Assembly (NCBI GenBank): GCA_955652395.1
Contig: CATPBJ010000108.1
Span: 1-47,178, forward strand
Direction of reading: 5' to 3'
DNA length: 47,178 nucleotides
From: an uncultured Terriglobales bacterium
GTDB taxonomy: Bacteria; Acidobacteriota; Terriglobia; Terriglobales; Acidobacteriaceae
The notes beneath the pieces were generated by a model. That model had not been told where the DNA came from, did no database searches, and saw only the letters and a list, made by a program, of their open reading frames with translations. Numbering within the stretch: the stretch's first letter is position 1; every line of letters begins with the position of its first letter. Positions 24,715-33,084 of the stretch are shown piece after piece. Both the position numbers and the translations under genes were made by a program.

Positions 24715-25464
24715 TCACTTAGATGCAAGTCCCCCGGAATGGGTGCCTTGGGCACTGGGAATCTCGCCCGGAAACGGCTCGCCATTGGCCCAGACGGCGC
24801 CGTCTTCAAAATACTCCTTCTTCCAGATAGGCACGGTGCGTTTGAGGGTATCGATGAGCCAGCGGCAGGCATCGAAGGCGGCCGCCCGGTGGGGTGAAGA
24901 CACCACAATCAGCACGCTGGTTTCGCCGATTTCAAGCCGTCCCAGGCGATGAATGATGGTGACATCGCGAATCTTGAACTCAGCCAGCGCCCGCCCGGCC
25001 AGCTCTTCCATCTGCTTGAGAGCCATCTCCTCATACGCTTCGTACTCCAGATAGAGAGTGCGGCGGCCACGAGTGTGGTTGCGAACAATGCCTTCGAATA
25101 CGGCGGCAGCCCCGTCCTCGGGCCGCTTCATGCCCTGTAGCGTAGAAGCCGTCTCAATCGTTTCGCGGACGATGGCAGCGTGCTCGCTACGTTTTCCCGT
25201 TTTGCCTGCCCCGTCGGCCGTTCCACCGCTCACCGGCGGCAGGAGCGCAACTTCGTCTCCTGGCCTGAGCTTCGTGGAAGGTCCCGCGTATTCCTGATTG
25301 ACGGACATGGCGAGTGACGATCCCGTGTCTTTCAGTCGCGGAATGACTTGCTCGTAGTGACTGAGAACGTCCCCTAGCGTGGCGCTCTCAGGAAGGCTGA
25401 GCGAGTCGCTGGGTTTACCGGCCAGGTCTTTGAGGATGCCGAAGAATAAGACGCGGATTTGCAT
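24715..25464 (-). CDS. Fused MoaD-MoaE, molybdopterin synthase
   Basis: 249 residues combining both subunits of molybdopterin synthase, which inserts two sulfurs into cyclic pyranopterin monophosphate. The MoaD half (1-81) is a ubiquitin-like fold ending PPVSGG, with Gly80-Gly81 where the free thiocarboxylate would form. A linker of about 25 residues follows. The MoaE half (about 110-235) has FEGIVRNHTRGRR, LEYEAYEEMALKQMEEL, HRLGRLEIGETSVLI, SSPHRAAAFDACRWLID and PIWKKEYFEDG with its catalytic lysines. Because MoaD needs a free C-terminal Gly, the fusion should be cleaved after the GG, as reported for MoaX of Mycobacterium tuberculosis. No other molybdenum cofactor genes are in the window. 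Confidence 0.92.
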   Translation of the reverse strand: MQIRVLFFGILKDLAGKPSDSLSLPESATLGDVLSHYEQVIPRLKDTGSSLAMSVNQEYAGPSTKLRPGDEVALLPPVSGGTADGAGKTGKRSEHAAIVRETIETASTLQGMKRPEDGAAAVFEGIVRNHTRGRRTLYLEYEAYEEMALKQMEELAGRALAEFKIRDVTIIHRLGRLEIGETSVLIVVSSPHRAAAFDACRWLIDTLKRTVPIWKKEYFEDGAVWANGEPFPGEIPSAQGTHSGGLASK

Positions 25465-25543
25465 GAGAAACCGGTTCCCAGTTTCCAGTTTCCGGTTCCC
25501 AGTAGTCTATCGTGCAGGCGGCGATTTGGCGGAAGGTCGGCTC

Positions 25544-25580
25544 AAAAAAATTGCCAGTCCCGGTTTGGAAACTGGCAATT
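25544..25580 (-). terminator. Intrinsic terminator of the FecR/DUF6600 gene
   Basis: On the minus strand AATTGCCAGT, a 12-nt loop and ACTGGCAATT form a perfect 10-bp stem followed by a T-run (plus-strand A-run 25544-25550). It lies 21 bp beyond the stop codon of the minus-strand gene at 25601, a classic rho-independent arrangement. Confidence 0.8.
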
Positions 25581-25600
25581 CAAACGGGCGCGCGGACGAA

Positions 25601-27547
25601 TCAATTCTGCGATTTAGGCAGGTTCTCCTCGTGCCGCGGCTGCTCATGCCGTTCCTGCTGCACTTGTGGTGCGCGATTCTGCGCCGGCGCGGCCTGCTGG
25701 CGTTGTTGCTGCCAGTTGCGGAACTTGTTCTCATCGTCCCGGGCCTGGGCCCCGTTTCGTTCCTGCACCGGGGGCGCGGGCTTGGCCTGGGGATGCGACC
25801 AACCCTGCGAGAAGCGATTGTTCTCGTTCTGGTTCACCCCGCCTTGGGGCGGACGTGGAACCATCTGCCCTTCGGGGCGTACAGGTTCGGCCACCCGCGG
25901 GGCCACAAGCGGCTGTTGCGGACGAGCATCAGGACGTGGCACTTGAGGACGAGAGGCGACTTGAGGCGGACTGATAGGCTGTTGCGGACGAGCCTGCGGA
26001 CGTTCTGTGCCCTGATTGCCTGGCCCGGGATTGCTCAGTTGCCGGGGCTGTTCACTCGGCCGCTCGGTGCGTACGTTGATAGCCGCCTGCCGCTGCTCGA
26101 AAGGCTGCCGGGGAGGAGCAGGTCTCTGTGTCGCCACGACCTGGCGGTTCACGATCGCCTGCGGCGGCCTGAACCTTGCCGGAGCACCCGCGCCCAACAC
26201 GCTGGCCCTGACCGGTTGCACTTGGATGCCGCGCTCGACCGGCGCCTCCGCCACTTGCCGTGCGTCGAAGTGTCCCAGATTCCGCGACACCGGACGCGCG
26301 TTTACGAAGGTTTCCCGCGAAACCAGCGTGACGCCGTTGTTCACCCGCTGGTTCACGTAGGTGAGGTTCGTGACACTGCGTTCACGCGAGTTATACACGT
26401 TATAAACATTGGTCACCCGGGTAACGTTCACCACGGTATTGGTGACGTTGACGCGCTCAACGTAATTGCGGCTTCCCCGGTAATAAGGCACATAGACTTC
26501 GCCAGGGGCTAGAGGGAACCAGCCCACGCCCGGGCCGCCGCCGATCGAGATTCCGACTCCGCCCACAAAAGCCACCAGCGCAGGCGCGTACACCGGCCTG
26601 ACGGCAACCGGACCCGGCACCCAGCACCAGCGGTTTCCGGCATAGGCCCAGCGTCCGTAGTGGAACGGGGCAAAACCCCAGGGCTCGTCCTCTACCCAGC
26701 TCCAGCCCCAGGGGTCGATGTAAGCCCAATGACCGTTCCGATAGGGTGCCCAGTCCGAGGTAACACCCGACGGAACCCAAACTGTTCCGTAGCCGCCGAC
26801 GTACTGCCAATGCCCGTAGTCATCCAGGTCTTCGTAGCCCGTCATCTCCGGTGAAACATAGTTGGCGGATTCGGCGCCGTCTTCACGATGGTCGCGCTGA
26901 AACGCCCAGTTGTCGAAATCATCTGAGCCCGGCAATTGTGCGATGTCGTAGTTCAGCTGGTCGGTACCGGAGAAGCGAGCCGACTGGCCGGCCACGACGG
27001 TGTAAGAATATCCGCCACCCGTGATTTCGCCGCGGCCGCTCCAGACGCTGACATTGGTCATATCCCCGTTGCTGTCGACGTCGACCCGGTATTCGCCGGT
27101 ACGCTGCAGATTGAAGGCCAGATTGGGCGTGTCTACTTCGACGAGGTCGCCGTCGTCCAGATGGCGAACCCGTAGGATGATCGTGCCTGCCGACACGCGA
27201 AGCTGTGTGGTGCGGTCATCGAGGTCGAGCAGTGTGAGACTGGTTTCCGGCGCCATCCGTATCGCCGTTGAGCCTACGTGTAATTCGGCACGAGATCTCT
27301 GGTCAGTCCAAAGATTGTCGCCAGTGGTCAGCGGCCGGTTGGGCACCGCGGTTACCCAGTCGCCTTCTCCGCCGGGCTGAAAAGTAACCGAACCCTGTGC
27401 GTAATTCATGCGCGCCACGCGGCTGGGCGGATCCTGATCATCATCTTGATCTTGCGCCACCGAGGTTGCGGGGCTTTGCAGCATCAGCAATACGCCCGCC
27501 AGGAGAACTCCGACTGACCACCTGCGGTATGTCTTCGTCTTTCGCAT
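25601..27547 (-). CDS. FecR-domain/DUF6600 family secreted proline-rich protein
   Basis: 648 residues from ATG 27547, preceded by GAGGAAC 3 nt upstream. An ATG ten codons earlier is rejected. A signal peptide (WSVGVLLAGVLLMLQSPATSVA) is followed by a FecR-like beta domain (about 45-215, ARMNYAQGSVTFQPGG ... VEVDTPNLAFNLQRTGEYRVDV). Next is a Trp/Tyr/Gly-rich DUF6600 repeat region (YGHWQYVGGYGTVWVP, NGHWAYIDPWGWSWV, YGRWAYAGNRWCWVP). The last 250 residues are Pro/Gln/Arg-rich and disordered. Likely periplasmic or surface-exposed. The WG-rich repeats may bind cell-wall or carbohydrate, but the function is unknown. Single gene with its own terminator. Confidence 0.82.
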   Translation of the reverse strand: MRKTKTYRRWSVGVLLAGVLLMLQSPATSVAQDQDDDQDPPSRVARMNYAQGSVTFQPGGEGDWVTAVPNRPLTTGDNLWTDQRSRAELHVGSTAIRMAPETSLTLLDLDDRTTQLRVSAGTIILRVRHLDDGDLVEVDTPNLAFNLQRTGEYRVDVDSNGDMTNVSVWSGRGEITGGGYSYTVVAGQSARFSGTDQLNYDIAQLPGSDDFDNWAFQRDHREDGAESANYVSPEMTGYEDLDDYGHWQYVGGYGTVWVPSGVTSDWAPYRNGHWAYIDPWGWSWVEDEPWGFAPFHYGRWAYAGNRWCWVPGPVAVRPVYAPALVAFVGGVGISIGGGPGVGWFPLAPGEVYVPYYRGSRNYVERVNVTNTVVNVTRVTNVYNVYNSRERSVTNLTYVNQRVNNGVTLVSRETFVNARPVSRNLGHFDARQVAEAPVERGIQVQPVRASVLGAGAPARFRPPQAIVNRQVVATQRPAPPRQPFEQRQAAINVRTERPSEQPRQLSNPGPGNQGTERPQARPQQPISPPQVASRPQVPRPDARPQQPLVAPRVAEPVRPEGQMVPRPPQGGVNQNENNRFSQGWSHPQAKPAPPVQERNGAQARDDENKFRNWQQQRQQAAPAQNRAPQVQQERHEQPRHEENLPKSQN

Positions 27548-27672
27548 ATTGTTCCTCGCTGCGGCCGGAAACGGCACGCTTTATACAGATTAAACACTTC
27601 GTAGCGAGATTAGTTCTATACCGCCGACCCGTACCCCCGTGCAGACACACATGGACTTATCCCTACAAGAAG

Positions 27673-27705
27673 AATGCCAGTCTCAGTAGCAGAGACTGGC
27701 ATTCA
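27673..27705 (-). terminator. Intrinsic terminator of lon
   Basis: GAATGCCAGTCTC (27673-27685) and GAGACTGGCATTC (27693-27705) form a perfect 13-bp stem with a 7-nt loop. On the minus strand it is followed by a T-rich tract (TTCTTGT). It lies 25 bp past the lon stop codon. Confidence 0.75.
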
Positions 27706-27729
27706 TGGTAAAGAATTCAGAAGCCGGGA

Positions 27730-30168
27730 TTACGAGGCGCCCTGGGCACTGAGCACCTTTTCCCGCTCCTCTTCGTCTTGCTTCTCCTCGCGCTGCGTGG
27801 CTGGCAGGGCTAGCTCCAGGACCTCGTGAATCGTCTTCACGTAGTGAACTCGAATATTCGCGAGTTGCTCAGGGGTCAAGTCCTCTTCCACGTTCGTCTT
27901 GTTTTCGGCCGGAAGAATCACGTCATGGACACCCGCGCGCTTGGCCGCCAGCACCTTTTCCTTGACGCCGCCGATGGGCAGGACGTCTCCGCTCAGCGTG
28001 ATCTCGCCGGTCATGGCGGTCAAGGGACGTACCGGTCGACCCGTCAGCAGCGACACCAACGCGGTCGCCATCGTGACTCCCGCCGAAGGGCCGTCTTTCG
28101 GAATCGCACCCGCCGGCACGTGAATGTGGATGTCATGCTCGGCGAAGAAATTCTCCGGAATCCCAAGTATGGCTGCGTTCGACCGCACCCAGGTCAGAGC
28201 TGCCTGCATGGATTCCTGCATCACCTGGCCGATCTGCCCAGTCATGGTGAAGCCACCCTTGCCCTTCATGGTATTGGCTTCGACAAATAACACGTCGCCC
28301 CCTGAAGGCGTCCAGGCCAGACCCACAACCACGCCTGCACGCTTGGTGCGCTCGGCGATTTCGCCTTCGCTGCGCACCTTGATTCCGCCTAGGAACTCCT
28401 GGATTACTTCCTTGGTCACAACCAGCTTGTCGGTTTTGCCTTCAGCCAGGCGGCGAGCCTGCTTGCGGCAAATGGTGCCAATGTTGCGCTCCAGATTGCG
28501 CACCCCGGCTTCCCGCGTGTAGTGCCGGATGATGTAGCCCACACCCTCTTCCGGAAATTCAATCTGTTCCGCGGTCACGCCGTTCTCTTCGATCTGCCTT
28601 GGAATCAGATATTGAAAAGCGATGTGGACTTTTTCCTCTTCCGTGTAACCCTGGAGTTCGATGATCTCCATGCGGTCGCGCAACGGCTCCGCGATCGGAT
28701 CGAGCATGTTCGCGGTGGTGATGAACAGCACCTTCGAGAGATCGAAGGTCACATCCAGGTAGTTGTCCCGGAAGGTGGAGTTCTGCTCGGGATCCAAAGC
28801 TTCGAGCAACGCCGATGCAGGATCGCCGCGGAAATCGCGCCCGACTTTATCGATTTCGTCGAGCATGAAAACCGGATCTTTGGTCTCAGCCCGGCGGATG
28901 CCCTGGATGATTTGTCCAGGCAATGCGCCGATGTACGTGCGCCGGTGACCGCGAATCTCTGCCTCATCGTGCACCCCGCCCAGGGAGATGCGAACGAACT
29001 TCCGTCCCAGGGCTCGTGCAATCGACTTGCCCAGCGAGGTTTTGCCCACGCCCGGGGGGCCAACGAAGCACAGGATGGGTCCTTTCATTCCGGGTTTCAG
29101 ACGGCGTACGGAAAGATAATCCAAGATCCGGTCCTTGACCTTTTTGAGGTCATAGTGATCGGTGTCGAGGATTTCCTTGGCTTTAATAATGTCGACTTCG
29201 CCGCCGGAAGTCTTGGCCCAGGGCAGCGCCGCCAGCCACTCCACGTAGTTGCGAGTTACGGAATAGTCCGCCGCCATGGGTGACATGCGGGCGAGCCGGC
29301 CTAATTCCTTCAGGGCCTCTTTTTTGACTTCGTCGGGCATGCCTGCGTTGTCGATTTTCTGGCGAAGCTCTTCGGTGTCGCGTGCGCCTTCATCCTGCTC
29401 GCCCAGTTCTTTCTGGATGGCTTTCATTTGCTCGCGCAAGTAGTACTCGCGCTGCGTCTGCTGCACCCGGTCCTGGACTTCGGACTGGATCTTGTTGCGC
29501 AGCTGCTGGACTTCGAGCTCTTTCGCGAGATGCTGATTGATCTTCTCCAAACGCACCCGGACATCGGTGGTTTCGAGCGTGTCCTGCTTGTCGGCGGTTG
29601 AGAGCGACGGCAACGAGGAGGCGATGAAATCCACCAGCCGGCCGGGTTCGTCGATGTTCATGGCCACGGTCGAAAGCTCGTCCGATAGAGTCGGGGAGCC
29701 AGCCACGATTTGCTGGAACAGGGTAAGAACGTTCCGCTGCAGCGCTTCCACTTCGGGACTCTTTGGCGGAATGGCCTCAGGCACCGAGTCTACGCGGCCA
29801 CGCATGAAAGGCGTCAGTTGAGAAAATTCGGTGAGTCGCACCCGTTCCAGGCCCTCGGCAAAAACGAACAGGCTCTGGTTGGGCATCTTAACCACTTTGT
29901 GGACGACGGCCAGGGTGCCAACGGTATAGAGGTCGCTGGCCTGGGGGGCATCGACGCGGGCTTCCCGCTGCGCCACCACCACGATGGTTTTGTCCTCGCC
30001 TAGGGAATTAATGAGTTGAACCGAGCTCTCCCGACCCACGGTCAGGGGCAGCACGGCATGGGGGAAAAGTACCGTATCCCGCACCGGCAGGATGGGCAGA
30101 ATCCCGGTTTCTTCTTCTTCTTTTTCTTTTGGCTTGGTGTTGCGCTCAGTGCGCGTCTTTTCTGCCAT
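27730..30168 (-). CDS. lon: ATP-dependent protease Lon
   Basis: 812 residues. This soluble hexameric AAA+ serine protease degrades misfolded and regulatory proteins. The N-terminal LON substrate-recognition domain (ILPILPVRDTVLFPHAVLPL) is followed by a coiled-coil region, then the AAA module with Walker A GPPGVGKTS, Walker B FMLDEIDKVG and a sensor (FITTAN). The protease domain has catalytic Ser at about 695 (PKDGPSAGVTM) and Lys at about 738 (GGVKEK). This is LonA, not membrane-bound LonB. A Glu/Lys-rich tail follows. The ATG is preceded by AAGGTG. A HAIR inverted repeat lies 8 bp before the ATG, so HspR control is predicted. A strong hairpin ends the gene. Confidence 0.97.
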   Translation of the reverse strand: MAEKTRTERNTKPKEKEEEETGILPILPVRDTVLFPHAVLPLTVGRESSVQLINSLGEDKTIVVVAQREARVDAPQASDLYTVGTLAVVHKVVKMPNQSLFVFAEGLERVRLTEFSQLTPFMRGRVDSVPEAIPPKSPEVEALQRNVLTLFQQIVAGSPTLSDELSTVAMNIDEPGRLVDFIASSLPSLSTADKQDTLETTDVRVRLEKINQHLAKELEVQQLRNKIQSEVQDRVQQTQREYYLREQMKAIQKELGEQDEGARDTEELRQKIDNAGMPDEVKKEALKELGRLARMSPMAADYSVTRNYVEWLAALPWAKTSGGEVDIIKAKEILDTDHYDLKKVKDRILDYLSVRRLKPGMKGPILCFVGPPGVGKTSLGKSIARALGRKFVRISLGGVHDEAEIRGHRRTYIGALPGQIIQGIRRAETKDPVFMLDEIDKVGRDFRGDPASALLEALDPEQNSTFRDNYLDVTFDLSKVLFITTANMLDPIAEPLRDRMEIIELQGYTEEEKVHIAFQYLIPRQIEENGVTAEQIEFPEEGVGYIIRHYTREAGVRNLERNIGTICRKQARRLAEGKTDKLVVTKEVIQEFLGGIKVRSEGEIAERTKRAGVVVGLAWTPSGGDVLFVEANTMKGKGGFTMTGQIGQVMQESMQAALTWVRSNAAILGIPENFFAEHDIHIHVPAGAIPKDGPSAGVTMATALVSLLTGRPVRPLTAMTGEITLSGDVLPIGGVKEKVLAAKRAGVHDVILPAENKTNVEEDLTPEQLANIRVHYVKTIHEVLELALPATQREEKQDEEEREKVLSAQGAS

Positions 30169-30175
30169 ATTTCAC

Positions 30176-30196
30176 CTTGAGTGTCTTGTGCTCAAG
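30176..30196 (-). promoter_or_regulatory. HAIR operator (HspR-binding site) of lon
   Basis: CTTGAGT-N7-GCTCAAG, 21 bp. The left arm is a perfect HAIR half-site and the right arm differs at one position, so 13 of 14 consensus bases agree. It sits just upstream of the lon ATG, and on the coding strand its proximal arm runs directly into the AAGGTG ribosome-binding site. The promoter itself could not be identified with confidence in the 200 bp upstream. Confidence 0.8.
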
Positions 30197-30391
30197 TTTT
30201 GATGACATAAAGGCCCGGAAGGATGCAGGGCCCCATCCACTTGAAAGTAGTTGAATTCTAAACCCTAATCGGGAGGTTTGTACCCAATCAAAGGTGCTGA
30301 GACCGATTGGTGACGAAATGGGTCTAAACCCGGCCGCGGGCGTGCTTGCCGGCCGCCCACCGAGCGAGGCGCTCGCGCTTACATTGCATGT

Positions 30392-31213
30392 CTAGGCTGC
30401 CAGATAGATTCCCAGCACCTTTACCAAGTCGGCGACCTCGCCGAGATGGCGCAACGCGTTGCGAGCGGGTTCGTCGTCCCCGCGGAGAAAGTCAGCGTAG
30501 AACACATATTCCCAGGGTCGCCCGCGCAGCGGCCGCGACTCGATCTTGGTCAGGCTGATGTCGCGTAGGGCGAATACCGCCAGCGCCTTGAAGAGCGCGC
30601 CGGCAACGTTCTTGACGCTGAAAGCAATCGAAGTCTTGTTGGCTCCGGGAAGCACGCACCGCGCCTTGCGGATCAGAAAGAAGCGGGTGAAATTGCGTTT
30701 GTCGTCTTCGATGCTGGGCGCCAGAATGTGGCCTTTGTACGCCTTCGCCGCCTGGGCGCCGGCGATTCCGGCAGCATCCCGCAATTTTTCTTCGATCACA
30801 TGCTTGACGCTGCCAGCCGTGTCATAGAAGGGCGTCGGCTGAATCCTCGGATTCCTGGCGAAGAAGTCGCGGCACTGTTCCAAAGCCACGGGATGCGAGT
30901 AAGCCCGGCGCAGATCGCCGCGCCTGACTCCGGGCAGCGCGATCAGATTGTGCACGATGCGCAAGCGGAATTCCTGCTCAATGAAAACCTTCCGCGCCAG
31001 CAACAGATCAAAATGCTCGGTCACGGAGCCAGCAAGAGAGTTCTCGATAGGGATCACGGCGGCAGCCACCGAACTACGCTGCACACGATCGAAGACCTCG
31101 ACCGAACGCGCGCAAGCGACGATATCGCAGCCCGGAACCATTCGTCGCGCGGCTTCGTGGCTGAACGAGCCCGCTTCTCCCTGAATCGCAACCCTCATTC
31201 GCGTTGGGCTCAT
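30392..31213 (-). CDS. pheA: Prephenate dehydratase
   Basis: 273 residues, monofunctional enzyme converting prephenate to phenylpyruvate in phenylalanine synthesis. The catalytic PDT domain occupies the first 185 residues, with VAIQGEAGSFSHEAA, IPIENSLAGSV and the NFTRF motif (KRNFTRFFLI) containing the catalytic Thr. The C-terminal ACT domain carries the phenylalanine-binding ESRPLRGRPWEYVFYAD. There is no chorismate mutase domain, so it differs from E. coli PheA. Full length. It overlaps the upstream GNAT gene by four bases, indicating an operon with coupled translation. Feedback inhibition by phenylalanine is expected from the ACT domain. Confidence 0.95.
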   Translation of the reverse strand: MSPTRMRVAIQGEAGSFSHEAARRMVPGCDIVACARSVEVFDRVQRSSVAAAVIPIENSLAGSVTEHFDLLLARKVFIEQEFRLRIVHNLIALPGVRRGDLRRAYSHPVALEQCRDFFARNPRIQPTPFYDTAGSVKHVIEEKLRDAAGIAGAQAAKAYKGHILAPSIEDDKRNFTRFFLIRKARCVLPGANKTSIAFSVKNVAGALFKALAVFALRDISLTKIESRPLRGRPWEYVFYADFLRGDDEPARNALRHLGEVADLVKVLGIYLAA

Positions 31214-31797
31214 TGGGGCAACTTAGCTGGCTGCGGCGGCGAAAGCAAATCTTTCTTCAGCACGAACGCGTCGACCGCATTCGAATAGTACCGTGGCAGG
31301 GTTTTGATTACGGTGTAATGATGCCGTTTATAAAAGGAGAGGGCGGGCATGTTGTCCACTGCCGTTTCAAGAATGACGGAGTGGCAGCGGAGGGTGCGCA
31401 ACCGGTCCTCGGTGACCCGCAGCAACTGCGATCCGATGCCCACTCCGCGAGCGTTGGGCAGAACATCGATGGTAATGATATGTCCCGTGCCCCGGCTCCC
31501 CGTTTCAGCAACAATGAATCCCACAGTGGCGGTGGAGGGCTGGCCGTCGTTAAAGAGCCCGCTGCGGGGGTTGGTCTCGCTGACTTCGGACCCTTCCGCC
31601 ACCAGGGCAAATGCGCCGGGCCGCTGCAGATAGGTGGCGAGTTCCAGACGACTGTATGAAATCCCGGGCGCGAAACACTGCTGGTCAATACGCCACAAGG
31701 TCTCGAATTCTTCGTGCCGGAAATCTCGCAACGCGAATTCCACGGCTTTATTGTAGTCGTGAAGCGGGTGTCTGCCTCGCTCCTGTTTGCCCAACAT
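31210..31797 (-). CDS. GNAT-family N-acetyltransferase (RimI-like)
   Basis: 195 residues. One GNAT domain: beta strands around FALVAEGSEV and TVGFIVAETG, then the acetyl-CoA-binding segment GHIITIDVLPNARGVGIGSQLL containing the R-G-x-G-x-G type loop, then ALSFYKRHHYTVIKTLPRYY at the C-terminus. The ITIDVLPNARGVGIGSQLL segment resembles RimI-type protein N-terminal acetyltransferases, but no substrate can be assigned. An insertion (about residues 72-88, SETNPRSGLFNDGQPS) separates two strands. The ORF could start earlier in a different frame, but ATG 31797 gives a normal family length. It precedes pheA with a four-base overlap. Confidence 0.8.
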   Translation of the reverse strand: MLGKQERGRHPLHDYNKAVEFALRDFRHEEFETLWRIDQQCFAPGISYSRLELATYLQRPGAFALVAEGSEVSETNPRSGLFNDGQPSTATVGFIVAETGSRGTGHIITIDVLPNARGVGIGSQLLRVTEDRLRTLRCHSVILETAVDNMPALSFYKRHHYTVIKTLPRYYSNAVDAFVLKKDLLSPPQPAKLPQ

Positions 31798-31872
31798 GCG
31801 GTGCCGACAAAAGGGTCAGGAACCTGTTGCGGTACTTGCGTCACAAGTCGTAGTATTTGCAGAGAGGCCCTT

Positions 31873-32526
31873 GTGGGACGCCTGGTGCTCATCGACGCGC
31901 TCAGCGCGGTGGTTTTACTCGCGGTCTGGTTTTTCTATTTTGCGCGCTACAACCGCCGCAAGGGCACAACCGCGCTGCACTGGGTCGAAGCCGCCTGTTC
32001 CAACACAGGCCAAATGCTGGACGCGCGTTGGCTGGGCCAGACTCTACTGCAGGCCCGCTTCGGCTTTACGGCTCACTGGTTCGATAACGCCAGGGTGACC
32101 ATCCGCCTGCGCCCTCGCCCTATCCCTTTCAAGTGGTTTGTCAGCATCTGGCACAAGCAGAGGGAAACGCTTACTTTTGAAGCGGACTTGGACAGCGTGC
32201 CCGGTTTCCATCTCGACGTGTTCCGTCATCGCTGGTTGTCTCAGCACCACAGCCATTTATCGTCCCAGCCCCGCGATTGGTCGGTTTCGCGCCCCGGGCC
32301 GGTCGTTCTTACAACCCGTACTCGCTGGACCCAGGAACTCTCGCCCGTGGTCAACACCTTGATGACCGCCCGCGGGCACAACCTGATCAGCGTGCGGTTC
32401 CGTTCCGAGTCGCCTCACATTGCCGCCACGGTTCCGCTGGAAGCTCTCTCTGACGAGCGGGCCGCCGCAGGATTTCTGAGCGTGCTTCGCGAACTGGCCG
32501 CTGGGGCATCAGCCTCGAAGCAATAA
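31873..32526 (+). CDS. Membrane-anchored protein of unknown function
   Basis: 217 residues from GTG 31873, which has GAGAGG 5 nt upstream. An earlier GTG (31714) would add 53 residues overlapping the divergent GNAT gene and is rejected. It begins with one hydrophobic segment (LIDALSAVVLLAVWFFYFARY) and then a soluble basic domain: HWVEAACSNTGQMLDARWLGQ, IPFKWFVSIWHKQRETLTFEADLD, and a stretch ending VRFRSESPHIAATVPLEALS. No catalytic motif recognised. The N-terminal anchor with a cytoplasmic or periplasmic domain could support a membrane scaffold. Divergent from GNAT-pheA. Confidence 0.6.
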   Translation: MGRLVLIDALSAVVLLAVWFFYFARYNRRKGTTALHWVEAACSNTGQMLDARWLGQTLLQARFGFTAHWFDNARVTIRLRPRPIPFKWFVSIWHKQRETLTFEADLDSVPGFHLDVFRHRWLSQHHSHLSSQPRDWSVSRPGPVVLTTRTRWTQELSPVVNTLMTARGHNLISVRFRSESPHIAATVPLEALSDERAAAGFLSVLRELAAGASASKQ

Positions 32527-32565
32527 CCCGCACCACGTTTCCAGCCGCTCGCGGTCGCCTCACCC

Positions 32566-32937
32566 TCATTTTGCGGAACGAATTGCCTCCAACACTCCAA
32601 GAACAGTTCGGGATCTGACACGCGCGTCGACTCGGATGTAGCTCTTGTTCTTTGTGTCACGGTCCACACCTTCTCGAATTGGTGCAGGCAAGTGGTCGGG
32701 CCTCGTCCGTCCCTTGCCGAAACAAATACTGGCGTCGCGCACGATCACAACGATTAGCGCGTCTTCCCGGTTGGCACCTCGCATGGACATCGGATGCCAC
32801 AGCTTCGGTAAGTCGGCTGACACTCCGTGATGTGGAGTTGACGCCAGCAGCATGAACAGAAAAAGCAACACAACCAGGACGCCGGCAAAAGCACTAGGTC
32901 AATGTTGCTAATGAAGCCCGACGTCCGTGAGTTTCAT
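32566..32937 (-). pseudogene. exbD/tolR-like pseudogene
   Basis: The downstream frame encodes VLVVLLFLFMLLASTPHHGVSADLP and EDALIVVIVRDASICFGKGR, then YIRVDARVRSRTVLGVLEAIRSAK: a transmembrane helix followed by the periplasmic domain of ExbD/TolR-type biopolymer-transport proteins. An ATG at 32937 opens an N-terminus (MKLTDVGLH) but in-frame TAG and TGA follow. Removing a base near 32911 and restoring the frame near 32900 joins it to SNIDL-SAFAGVLVV. The usual conserved Asp-containing N-terminal helix region is therefore damaged. The remaining 101-residue ORF lacks a good start. Neither exbB nor tonB is adjacent, so this looks like an orphan relic. Confidence 0.6.
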
Positions 32938-33084
32938 CGGCGCACTTTAGGTCGACTCCGGCGGGACACCTATTGTTCCCGTCTGTTTCGGCGGTAGGCC
33001 AGGTCACCATCGTAATGAGTGCCGCTTCCGTGTTGGCTGGAGACCTTGGAGCGGCCACCGGTTGTGCTAGAGTCAGAACTTTCT

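Noticed and set aside
25379-26512. 377-residue plus-strand ORF
   Set aside because: Antisense to the FecR/DUF6600 gene and to the moaD start; Arg/Leu/Pro-rich with no motif.
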